DNA of 64,000 bases from Rhodospirillales bacterium (lineage in GTDB: Bacteria; Pseudomonadota; Alphaproteobacteria; Rhodospirillales; JANQFP01), in contig JANQFP010000242.1 in NCBI GenBank assembly GCA_028277795.1, positions 34,405 through 98,404 on the forward strand, written 5' to 3'. How positions within the stretch are numbered: the stretch's first letter is position 1; each line of letters starts with the position of its first letter. The translations under genes were made by a program, and so were the position numbers. This document shows positions 39,780-47,335 of the stretch, piece after piece. The notes beneath the pieces were generated by a model that did not search any database, was not told the DNA's origin, and worked only from the letters and a program-made list of their open reading frames with translations.

Positions 39780-40046
39780 AGAGCCCGTCCGAGAGGTTCA
39801 TGGTGTTTTTCAACGAACTGGAAAGGCGTCCCTGCCAGGAGCGGCCGCGACGGCGATGCAGGGACATCGTCAAGCGGCCGCGACGCCGCAGGGCCGCCTT
39901 TCCATTTCACCCTTCGGGTGCCTTGAGTTTGCGCGCCGGGGCGTCGGGTCGCGCTGGCGATGCTCCAGCATCGCGGCGCACGCCCCTCCTGCCGGCGCAC
40001 AATCTCAAGGCATTGAAAAGCATCATTAACCTCTCGGACGGGCTCT
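39780..40046. mobile_element. MITE-like element with 34-nt terminal inverted repeats
   Basis: The left end AGAGCCCGTCCGAGAGGTT... (39780-39813) matches the reverse complement of the right end (40013-40046) at about 31 of 34 positions. Nested inverted repeats lie inside (CCTTGAG...GCGCCGG...GGGGCGT and its partner before 40013), so the whole 267 nt can fold on itself. There is no transposase; the longest frames are shadows. A target duplication is not clear; TTA on the left and TCA on the right would be an imperfect 3-nt one. It sits at the truncated end of a HEPN gene. Confidence 0.8.
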
Positions 40047-40120
40047 CAGAGGCAGTTGCGTGCCGCCTTGATGTCGATGTCCGCGACCGTCAGCCATTCC
40101 CGGGCCGCGTCACGCGCCAT
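40046..40120 (-). pseudogene. HEPN toxin gene truncated by the MITE-like element
   Basis: The ATG at 40118-40120 overlaps the MNT gene's 3' end, as in many MNT-HEPN pairs. The frame reads MARDAAREWLTVADIDIKAA then RNCL and stops, the stop codon being formed at the element's right end. AREWLxxADxDxKAAR is the usual first helix of a HEPN domain. The remaining 80 or more residues, with the RNase motif RxxxxH, are absent, and none are found beyond the element's left end. Confidence 0.72.
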
Positions 40121-40442
40121 AGACCTGCACTCCCTGGGTCCAGACCGTGTAGGGGAGCGTGCCGACCTCGGTCTTGCGGGCTTCGAACACCATGCGACGG
40201 CAGGGGATCACGTCTGCCGGTACGCGGGTTTCGCGAACCGCCTCGTGGGCGGCAACCAGGCTCAAGCGCTCAGGGGGCGTGTCGTCGGGCACCACCACCA
40301 GTAGATCGTAGTCGCTGTCCTCCCCGGCCCTCGCTTCTGCCCGGCTTCCGAACAGGTAGACCGCTTCCGGCCGGTAGGTCGCGACCAGACGGTCGAGCAG
40401 GTCTTTGAGGCGCGCATCCTCGGAACGGTCGGTGGCGGCCAT
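40110..40442 (-). CDS. MNT-type nucleotidyltransferase, orphaned partner of HEPN
   Basis: A 110-residue minimal nucleotidyltransferase with LFGSRAEARAGEDSDYDLLVVV (GSx9-DxD motif). In MNT-HEPN modules this antitoxin AMPylates and silences the HEPN RNase. ATG 40442 gives the family N terminus; a further open stretch upstream is unlikely coding. With its HEPN gene destroyed it no longer has a cognate target here. Confidence 0.85.
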   Translation of the reverse strand: MAATDRSEDARLKDLLDRLVATYRPEAVYLFGSRAEARAGEDSDYDLLVVVPDDTPPERLSLVAAHEAVRETRVPADVIPCRRMVFEARKTEVGTLPYTVWTQGVQVYGA

Positions 40443-40609
40443 CGGGGCTCCCTCATGCCTCGGCCCGTCACGGTAACAGCTATCGCGGGTGCCCGCCAAC
40501 ATGGCGAGCTGGGGCTTGGCGGTTGCGGGATCGATCGGCATTTTGAGTGGGTCGGTAGGTTCGGCTACCATTGTTGCCGCTGCGAATTGCGAAACGGGAG
40601 GCGCGGGCC

Positions 40610-41545
40610 ATGTGCGATACCCTGGTGGCCTTGCCGCCGGCGACCGCCGACGGGGTCGTCATCTTCGGCAAGAACAGCGATCGTCCCTACGCGGAAACGC
40701 AGAGCGTGGTACGGCATCCCGGTGGTCGTCATGGACCGGGGGCCACCGTCCGCTGCACCTACGTGGAGATCCCCCAGGCCGGGACCACCTACCCGGTGCT
40801 GCTGTCCTGCCCCGACTGGATGTGGGGCGCCGAGATGGGCGCCAATGCCTGCGGCGTGGTCATCGGCAACGAGGCCGTGTGGACCCGCGAGACCCTCGGG
40901 CCGCCGGCCCTGCTCGGCATGGACCTGGTGCGGCTGGGCCTCGAGCGCGGCGCCACGGCGCGGGCCGCGGTCGAGGTCATCACCGACCTGCTGGAGGCCC
41001 ACGGCCAGGGCGGGCCCTGCGCCGAGGACGATGCCGGGTTCACCTACCACAACTCGTTCCTGGTCGCCGACGCCGCGGAAGCGTGGGTGCTGGAGACGGC
41101 GGGCCGCTGGTGGGCGGCGGAACGGGTGACCGAAGGCACCCGCAACATCTCCAACGGGCTCACCATCCGCCGGCGCATGGACCTGGCGGCTGACGGCCTC
41201 GCCGCCCACGCGACGGACCGGGGGTATCATCGCGGCGAAGGGCCGCTCGATTTCGCCGCCGCGTTCGGCGCCGGGCCCGCCGACGTCGACCCCTACTCGC
41301 GCCAGGCCTGCGGCGCCCGCCTCCTGGAGGGGCAGCGCGGGGCCATCACGGCCGAGTCCATGATGGACATCCTGCGCGACCACGACAGCGGCATCTGCAT
41401 GCACGGCGCCTTCCGCACCACCGCCTCCATGGTGTCGGAGCTCCGGCCCGACGGGCGCCACCGCCATTGGATGACCGGTGCCCCCCACCCCTGCCAGGTT
41501 CCGTTCACCGAAGCCCGGTTGACGGACATGCAGACGGCGTCATAG
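40610..41545 (+). CDS. Secernin-like peptidase C69 family hydrolase
   Basis: A 311-residue N-terminal-nucleophile hydrolase. MCDTLVALPPATADGVVIFGKNSDRP places Cys2 as the nucleophile once Met is removed. Further strings are EMGANACGVVIGNEAVW, YHNSFLVADAAEAWVLETAG and NISNGLTI, as in secernins and C69 dipeptidases. The start at MCDT is dictated by that nucleophile. Substrate is unknown. No signal peptide. It converges with the FAD oxidoreductase, overlapping by 6 nt. Confidence 0.85.
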   Translation: MCDTLVALPPATADGVVIFGKNSDRPYAETQSVVRHPGGRHGPGATVRCTYVEIPQAGTTYPVLLSCPDWMWGAEMGANACGVVIGNEAVWTRETLGPPALLGMDLVRLGLERGATARAAVEVITDLLEAHGQGGPCAEDDAGFTYHNSFLVADAAEAWVLETAGRWWAAERVTEGTRNISNGLTIRRRMDLAADGLAAHATDRGYHRGEGPLDFAAAFGAGPADVDPYSRQACGARLLEGQRGAITAESMMDILRDHDSGICMHGAFRTTASMVSELRPDGRHRHWMTGAPHPCQVPFTEARLTDMQTAS

Positions 41546-42802
41546 ACGCAGGCGATCGAGGAGTCCGTACCAGGCCAGGACGCCGGGCAGGAACCACGGA
41601 CGGCCCGTGTACAGGGGCCGGCTGGAGAACGGCAGGTCGTCCAGGACCGTCCGTCCGTCGGCGTCACCGAGGACCCGGAGAGCCGCCTTGTGGCCCAGGT
41701 ACGGGGCCCAGACCACGCCCTCGCCGCAGAACCCGGCCGCGTAATGGACGCCGTCCCGCTCCGCCACGTGGGGCAGGGTGTCGAAGGTGTATCCTGTGAG
41801 CCCGGACCAGGCGTGGGTGATGCCGACGCCGGACAGCTCGGGAAACACCGTCGTCATACGGCGATAGAGATGGCGCCCGGCATGGCGGGGGTCGGCCCGG
41901 CCGGCGCCGGCGCGGCCGCCGAACAGCAGCCGCCGGCCGTCGGGCGACGGGCGGTAATAGCTGTGCAGTCGGCAGCCGTCCACGACCACCCGGCCCCGCG
42001 GCAGCAGCCGTGCGAGGACGCCTGGCGCCAGGGGCTCGGTGGCGATGATCTGGCTGCGGATGGGGATGATGCGCCGCCGCAGCCAGGGGAACGGCCCCCC
42101 GGTGTATCCGTTGGTGCAGACCACCACGTCTCGCGCCGCCATCCGCTTGCCGCCCAGGTCGAGGGAGACTCCCTTGCCGCCGCGATTGTGTCCTTGCACG
42201 GCGGTATGGGTCGCGTAGCGCACACCCGCCGCCAGCGCCCGGTTCAGCAGCCCTTGGTGCAGCAAACCGGGGTGCAGGGCCGCCACGTCTGGCCGCACGG
42301 CGACGCCGTGGTAGGCGTCGCTGCCGATCTCGGTGTGCTGCTGGCTGCGCGGCACCAGGTGCATGTCCAGGCCCAGGTGCCGGTTGACCAGATCCGCCTC
42401 CCGGCCCAGAGCGTCGTAGTCCCTGGGCCGATGGACGGCTTCCAGCCGTCCCACCCGCCGGTAGGCGCAGTCGATGCCTTCGCTCTCGATCAGGTGGGCC
42501 AGATGGTCCGCGGCCTTGCGTCCCTCTTTGTAAATGGCGGTCGCGGTCGGCAAGCCCATGCGGCGGGCGAGGAGGGGGAACGATGGTTTGACGTCGCCGC
42601 CGGCCTGGCCGCCGTTGAGGGTGCTGGCCCCGATCCCGGCGTCGCCCGCTTCCAGGACCAGCACCTCGCGGCCGGCGCAGGCCAGGGTCAGGGCCGCCGC
42701 CAGACCCGCATAACCGCCGCCGACGATGGCGACGTCGATCCGCTCCGGCAGGGGGGACCGGGAGATGTGGGGCCGGGGGGCGGCCTCCCACCAATAGGGC
42801 AT
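41540..42802 (-). CDS. FAD-dependent oxidoreductase (DAO family)
   Basis: A 420-residue flavoprotein of the glycine oxidase/gamma-glutamylputrescine oxidase type. The dinucleotide site is IDVAIVGGGYAGLAAALTLA (near residue 22) with a second Glu-containing strand VLVLEAGDAGIGAS. LNGGQAGG and CTNGYTGG follow, and the C-terminal FAD strand is HYAAGFCGEGV. The opening MPYWWEAAP resembles PuuB-like oxidases. An amino acid or polyamine substrate is likely but not determined. Confidence 0.85.
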   Translation of the reverse strand: MPYWWEAAPRPHISRSPLPERIDVAIVGGGYAGLAAALTLACAGREVLVLEAGDAGIGASTLNGGQAGGDVKPSFPLLARRMGLPTATAIYKEGRKAADHLAHLIESEGIDCAYRRVGRLEAVHRPRDYDALGREADLVNRHLGLDMHLVPRSQQHTEIGSDAYHGVAVRPDVAALHPGLLHQGLLNRALAAGVRYATHTAVQGHNRGGKGVSLDLGGKRMAARDVVVCTNGYTGGPFPWLRRRIIPIRSQIIATEPLAPGVLARLLPRGRVVVDGCRLHSYYRPSPDGRRLLFGGRAGAGRADPRHAGRHLYRRMTTVFPELSGVGITHAWSGLTGYTFDTLPHVAERDGVHYAAGFCGEGVVWAPYLGHKAALRVLGDADGRTVLDDLPFSSRPLYTGRPWFLPGVLAWYGLLDRLRL

Positions 42803-42834
42803 GGTGGTGGGACCGCCGATGCCGGCGGCTTCGG

Positions 42835-43851
42835 TCACGGCTTGGTCCGGTCGGCCAGGACAGCCCGGGCCCGGGCGTCGGCGCCCGACGGCAGCGCGGC
42901 CGACGGGTCGGCGATCCAGGCCGCCACGTCGGCCCACACCTTCGCCGCCTGCAGGTCGCGCAGCAGCATGTGCCAGCCCTCGCTGTAAAGCGCGATGCGC
43001 TGGCGCGGACGGGCGGCGGGCGGCAGCCTGTCCAGCATCATGAACACGGGGTCGCCGGGCACCACCTCGTCCCGCTCCCCGTACAGGATGAGGGCCGGCG
43101 CGTCGAACGCGGGTGCCGCCGCCAGGGCCGCGTCCATGAGGTCGGTGATGCCGTGCAGCGCGTCGACGCGGGTCTCCTTGATGACCAGGGGATCGCGGCC
43201 CAGGGCCTTGAGCATCTCGATGTTGTCGGAGGCGCGGATTTTCAGGCCGCGGCCCGTCACCTTGAGCCACGGCACCGTGTGGGAGGCCAGCCACAGGGCC
43301 GCCCGCTGGTACCAGGGCATGGTGGCACGGCCCCACACGGCAGGCGCCGCCAGGACGATGCCGTCCACCGCCGGCGCGGAGTCCCCGGTCATGGCCACCA
43401 TCACGACCGCGCCGCCCATGCTGTCGCCCAGCAGATAGAGGGGCAGGTCCGGGTGGCGCGCCCGGACCAGGCGGGCGGCGTCCTTCAGGTCGTCCACCAG
43501 GGCCTCGGTGCCGGGCCACAGGCCGGGGTCCGGGGCGGCCCCGAACCCCCGCTGGTCGTAGGCATAGCTGACGAGTCCCTGCTCGGCGAAGAACGCCCCG
43601 GCGCCCTCGAAGAACCGGCTGTAGTCGTTGAAGCCGTGCAGGGCCAGCACCACCGCCGTCGGGGCGCGCCCGGACGAGCGCCAAACGCGCAAGGGAAGCC
43701 GGACGCCATCGGCCATCACCAGCCCGTCGCTTTGCAGGGCCGGTGCGGTGACGGGCGGTCCGGGCGGGAACACTTTCGGCACGCAACCAGCCATACCGCA
43801 GGCGAGGACTGCCGCCGCCACAGCGACCCGCGCCGCCGCCGGCAGGATCAA
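42835..43851 (-). CDS. Lipoprotein alpha/beta hydrolase (monoacylglycerol-lipase-like)
   Basis: A 338-residue secreted hydrolase. TTG at 43849-43851 with GGAGGG upstream overlaps the ABC ATPase stop and opens a lipoprotein signal ending GMAGC (C23). The alpha/beta hydrolase core shows LALHGFNDYS (oxyanion), YDQRGFG, the elbow LLGDSMGGAVV (Ser), GERDEVVP (Asp) and EGWHMLLRD (His), a complete triad close to monoacylglycerol lipases. It is translated with the upstream ABC ATPase. Substrate inferred only as a lipid ester. Confidence 0.88.
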   Translation of the reverse strand: MILPAAARVAVAAAVLACGMAGCVPKVFPPGPPVTAPALQSDGLVMADGVRLPLRVWRSSGRAPTAVVLALHGFNDYSRFFEGAGAFFAEQGLVSYAYDQRGFGAAPDPGLWPGTEALVDDLKDAARLVRARHPDLPLYLLGDSMGGAVVMVAMTGDSAPAVDGIVLAAPAVWGRATMPWYQRAALWLASHTVPWLKVTGRGLKIRASDNIEMLKALGRDPLVIKETRVDALHGITDLMDAALAAAPAFDAPALILYGERDEVVPGDPVFMMLDRLPPAARPRQRIALYSEGWHMLLRDLQAAKVWADVAAWIADPSAALPSGADARARAVLADRTKP

Positions 43852-44807
43852 CGGGGGCCCTCCGACGGCGCGCTGGTGAGCTGGATGAAGATGTCCTCCA
43901 GCTCGGTCTCGCGGGTGGACAGGTCGGTGATGGTGAGCCCCGCGTCCTGCACGGCGGCGATGATCTCGCCGCTGTGGGTGCGGCTGGGCGGGTAGTGGAA
44001 CACCAGTTGGCCGGGCCGCGTCAGCTCCACGTGGTAGCCGTTGAGGCTGGTCGGCACGGCGTCGATGGTCTCGCCCAGGGTGACCGTCATCTCCTTGGAG
44101 TCCAGGCGCCGCAGCAGGGCGTTGGTGGTGTCGCAGGCGATCAGGCGGCCATGGTTGATGATGGCGATGCGGTCGCACAGGGCCTGGGCCTCGGCCAGGT
44201 AGTGGGTGGTGAGCAGCAGGGTGACGCCCTCGGCGTTGAGATCCCGGAGGTGGCCCCACAACTGCCGGCGCAGCTCCACGTCGACGCCGGCCGTCGGCTC
44301 GTCCAGCACCAGCACCGGCGGCGAATGGACCATCGCCTTGCCGACCAGCAGACGCCGGCGCATGCCGCCCGACAGGGTGCGGGCATAGGCGTTGGCCTGG
44401 GCGGTCAGGCCGATGGCGGCGAGGATTTCGTCGGTACGGCGCTTGGACCGGGGCACCCCGTACAGTCCGGCCTGCAGGTCCAAGAGCTCCGACGGCGTGA
44501 AGAACGGGTCGATGTTGAGCTCCTGGGGAACGACACCGATGGCGCGCCGCGCCCGGCGCATGTCGCGATCGATGTCGTAGCCCCAGATGCGCGCCTCGCC
44601 CGAGGTGCGCACCACCAGGCCGGCCAGGATGTTGATGAAGGTGGACTTGCCGGCGCCGTTGGGGCCGAGCAGGCCGAAGAAGGACCCCCGCGGGATGGCC
44701 AGGCTGACGTCGCGCAGGGCCTCCTTGGGCGGCAGGCGCTTGCTGCCGGCGTAGGTCTTGCTGAGGTCGACCGTCTCGACGGCGTTGTCCGGGGTTTCAA
44801 AGGACAT
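43848..44807 (-). CDS. ABC-2-type transporter ATP-binding protein
   Basis: A 319-residue ATPase: Walker A GLLGPNGAGKSTFIN, Q-loop VVPQELNIDPFFT, signature LSGGMRRRLLVGKAM, Walker B VLVLDEPTAGVD, H-loop LTTHYLAEA, plus a C-terminal regulatory region of about 90 residues. Such ATPases (CcmA/NodI type) pair with ABC-2 permeases, but no permease gene is adjacent: the coupled neighbour is a lipoprotein hydrolase. The permease must be elsewhere or was lost. Confidence 0.9.
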   Translation of the reverse strand: MSFETPDNAVETVDLSKTYAGSKRLPPKEALRDVSLAIPRGSFFGLLGPNGAGKSTFINILAGLVVRTSGEARIWGYDIDRDMRRARRAIGVVPQELNIDPFFTPSELLDLQAGLYGVPRSKRRTDEILAAIGLTAQANAYARTLSGGMRRRLLVGKAMVHSPPVLVLDEPTAGVDVELRRQLWGHLRDLNAEGVTLLLTTHYLAEAQALCDRIAIINHGRLIACDTTNALLRRLDSKEMTVTLGETIDAVPTSLNGYHVELTRPGQLVFHYPPSRTHSGEIIAAVQDAGLTITDLSTRETELEDIFIQLTSAPSEGPR

Positions 44808-44922
44808 GGTGCGGCGGCTCTAACGCCGGGGCCGCGGCGGCGGCGTCATGCGGACGTTGATTGTCGGGCGGCAATCGCTATCATCCGACCCTCTGCGGGG
44901 TCAACGGTCTTCACGGGTGGTC

Positions 44923-45102
44923 ATGGACATCGACGACGTCATCACCGTCACCGATCCAAAGGTCGCTTGCGACGGCGGCGGCGGGGCGCTCGGCCACCCG
45001 CTGGTGTACCTGCGCATCGGCCCCGAGGGGGAGATCGTCTGCCCGTACTGCTCGCGCCGCTACGTCCTCGCCGAAGGCGCCCGCAAGGCGGCTGCACACT
45101 GA
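44923..45102 (+). CDS. NDUFS6-like zinc-finger protein (zf-CHCC)
   Basis: A 59-residue protein with ligands C16, H25, C40 and C43 in VACDGGGGALGHPLVYL and EIVCPYCSRRYVL, the zf-CHCC pattern of the complex I accessory subunit NDUFS6 and its bacterial relatives. It probably binds zinc near respiratory complex I. ATG 44923 gives the family length. The AT-rich insert starts within about 100 nt of its stop. Confidence 0.85.
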   Translation: MDIDDVITVTDPKVACDGGGGALGHPLVYLRIGPEGEIVCPYCSRRYVLAEGARKAAAH

Positions 45103-45133
45103 ATGCGATACAACGTGTGTGTCTGTTCCGCTC

Positions 45134-45163
45134 TTGCGTCTTCATGCTCGGTAAACATATAGT
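45134..45163 (+). promoter_or_regulatory. Promoter of the HD/nucleotidyltransferase operon
   Basis: TTGCGT (45134-45139), 18 nt, TATAGT (45158-45163), about 30 nt before the HD gene. The -10 is near consensus and AT-rich compared with host promoters in the window. Transcript start would be near 45170, leaving a short leader with a GGAGA ribosome site. Confidence 0.6.
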
Positions 45164-45193
45164 GAACGTTGGCAACTGTGGAGATCGTGCGCA

Positions 45194-46363
45194 ATGAAGC
45201 GCGCGTCGCAGAAAGGAGCCGCCACGGCCCTTTCCGAAAAGCCCCAGGGCCAGTCGGCAGTCGACGAACTCGGAGCCTCGATTTCCGAGATGAACGGCGA
45301 CGTGCTTTTTCACGACTTGCCCAGCTACCCGCTATTCCTAAGCCATCGAGAGATTGATCGGATCTTTGACGACGAGTTCTATCTAGAGCTGATTCATTCG
45401 ACCGCTTTCCAGAGATTAAAAAAAATCTCTTTCCTGGGCGCAATTGATTACCTGCGCCCTTATGTTAATTCGAATGAGCCGCGCCACAGCCGCTTTCAAC
45501 ACAGTTTAGGCGTAGCTTCACTCGCCCTTAGGTACGCCCGCTTCGCCAATCTACCCAAGAAGACGGAGCGAACTTTGGTTGCAGCCGCCTTGCTTCACGA
45601 TATTGGGCACGGACCGCTCTCCCACAGCATGGAGCCATTCTTTCAAGAAGAATTTGGCATTGAGCATCACGAATTTGGTCGCAGAATAATTATGGGAGAA
45701 AGCAAAATCGGAAATCAGATAACTGGCATTTTGGAATCATTTGATATAGACCCTCAAGATGTCATTAATTTTATTGAGGGACACTCGGATTCTCCCCATT
45801 CTATAATTTTTTCGAACCCGCTGAACATAGACACGCTTGATGGCATCACTCGATGCGCGCATTATTTAGCGAGGCGTCCGACGATAATACCCGCTGTTCT
45901 GATTTTGGATAGCATTCTAAGGTGGAACTCGAAGTCGATTCCTAGATGTGACTCATTTTGGCATTTAAAGAACAGAATATACAATTCATTTATACTGAGC
46001 GGGTTAGGGTTGATTGCAGATCATATGTGTACGCTTTACGCAGAAGAGGTGAAATATAGTTTTTCGGATAGATATTTTTTGTTCAACGATAAACGGTTTC
46101 GAAAGTACAACAGAAATTTATTTGCTCGCCTCAAAGAAATAAGAAAAGAGGACCTTCATGGATCTAAGATGCGCTGTGGTGAGTTTGAATCTAGGGAGTA
46201 TATGATTAATTCGGAAAGCACGCCGTCTTCTATTCACGATCTTCATTCAAGGTACCAACATAAGAAAACCAAATCCGATTTGTATTTCCCTCGGCTTAAC
46301 TATGAAAAAATGGTATATTTTGCGAAGAAGCAGTTTGACGAATGGAAATGCAAGAGTACATAG
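45194..46363 (+). CDS. HD-domain phosphohydrolase on an AT-rich island
   Basis: A 389-residue soluble HD-superfamily protein of the dGTPase/SAMHD1-like type. Metal-site residues fit R97-H98 and H103 (RHSRFQHSLGVA), H135-D136 (ALLHDIGHGPLSHS) and D213 (NPLNIDTLDGITRCAHYL). The C-terminal 150 residues are basic and aromatic with no known motif. The first 35 codons are GC-rich; after about base 45360 the DNA becomes AT-rich with codons (TTA, ATA, AGA) rare in neighbours, so transfer is likely. It overlaps the downstream nucleotidyltransferase by 22 nt. Substrate unknown: dNTPs or a nucleotide signal are possible. Confidence 0.85.
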   Translation: MKRASQKGAATALSEKPQGQSAVDELGASISEMNGDVLFHDLPSYPLFLSHREIDRIFDDEFYLELIHSTAFQRLKKISFLGAIDYLRPYVNSNEPRHSRFQHSLGVASLALRYARFANLPKKTERTLVAAALLHDIGHGPLSHSMEPFFQEEFGIEHHEFGRRIIMGESKIGNQITGILESFDIDPQDVINFIEGHSDSPHSIIFSNPLNIDTLDGITRCAHYLARRPTIIPAVLILDSILRWNSKSIPRCDSFWHLKNRIYNSFILSGLGLIADHMCTLYAEEVKYSFSDRYFLFNDKRFRKYNRNLFARLKEIRKEDLHGSKMRCGEFESREYMINSESTPSSIHDLHSRYQHKKTKSDLYFPRLNYEKMVYFAKKQFDEWKCKST

Positions 46364-47280
46364 AAAAGAGCGCGACCTACACTCAGAGCATCTTAAACGA
46401 ACTTCGAAACAGGATCGCCCAGACGATTCACAGGAATGACGCAACAATTGTTGTCGTCGGATCGTTTGGTCGCTGCGAGGCATCGGAGGAATCGGATTTC
46501 GACTTCTTCGTGATTCACCGAGACAGAACAACAGCAGACAGTTCGTTGGTGTCTGTTGCGACTTCGATCATTTCTGACCGTGGCCTCAAGTCCCCATCGG
46601 AAGGAGGGCCTTTCAGCCAAGACCAATACTTGGAAGATATGTTACATAGAATTGGCGGTCAAGACGATGCAAATGAAAATATGACATGCCGAATGCTATT
46701 CTTTTCAGAGTCCAACTGGGTATACAATCAGGACATGTATCTGTATGCACAGAAACAGCTGATCGAGCGGTACGTAGAACAGCGTGTAGGGGCGGGCAAA
46801 ATTCCAATGTTTTTACTAAATGATCTAATTCGCTACTATCGAACTATGACCGTTGATTTTGATTTCAAGACGAGGGAACAAGGTAAGCCTTGGGGGATTC
46901 GATACATCAAACTGATATTCTCCAGAAAGCTGTTGTATTTTGGTGCGTTGATTGCCATTGCCGAATCCATTCCCTTGTCACGCAACGACAAGATCGAACG
47001 CCTTGCTGAGATGCTGACGGAACCACCGATCACCCGTTTGAGGAAGGTGTTTGGCGAGAGATGTGATCGCGCGGTCACGCTTTACGACACTTTCCTTCGA
47101 GATATTTCCTCACCGACCGTTCGATCCGAATTGTCGAAACTGACTTCAGATGAGCGAGAATCCAGTTCGACCTTCCAGCGCATGCGGGAAAAAGGTCATG
47201 AGTTCCGAACTGAGTTAATCAGTTTACTGACCGAAAGATACGGGCCCGACAGCCGGTTGTTTCAAAGCTTGATAATGTGA
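46342..47280 (+). CDS. Nucleotidyltransferase partner of the HD protein
   Basis: A 312-residue protein with a Pol-beta-type nucleotidyltransferase core near the N terminus: VVVGSFGRCEASEESDFDFFVIHR, that is G40-S41 and the acidic pair D52/D54. The other 230 residues are mainly helical (DMYLYAQKQLIERYVEQRVG, MFLLNDLIRYYRTMTVDFDFKTREQGKPW), resembling DUF294-type and toxin-like nucleotidyltransferases, but no exact family is recognised. ATG 46342 (or 46348) overlaps the HD gene. AT-rich early, closer to host composition at its end. It stops 55 nt before polA. Confidence 0.82.
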   Translation: MEMQEYIEKSATYTQSILNELRNRIAQTIHRNDATIVVVGSFGRCEASEESDFDFFVIHRDRTTADSSLVSVATSIISDRGLKSPSEGGPFSQDQYLEDMLHRIGGQDDANENMTCRMLFFSESNWVYNQDMYLYAQKQLIERYVEQRVGAGKIPMFLLNDLIRYYRTMTVDFDFKTREQGKPWGIRYIKLIFSRKLLYFGALIAIAESIPLSRNDKIERLAEMLTEPPITRLRKVFGERCDRAVTLYDTFLRDISSPTVRSELSKLTSDERESSSTFQRMREKGHEFRTELISLLTERYGPDSRLFQSLIM

Positions 47281-47335
47281 AATAGGTGTCCAGAGATTCC
47301 TTCGGACTCTACATCTCGGACGGAAGGCACCGACA

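Noticed and set aside
45103..47335. Integrative element with integrase and tRNA attachment site
   Set aside because: No tRNA, integrase, transposase or flanking direct repeat was seen at either edge of the AT-rich island.
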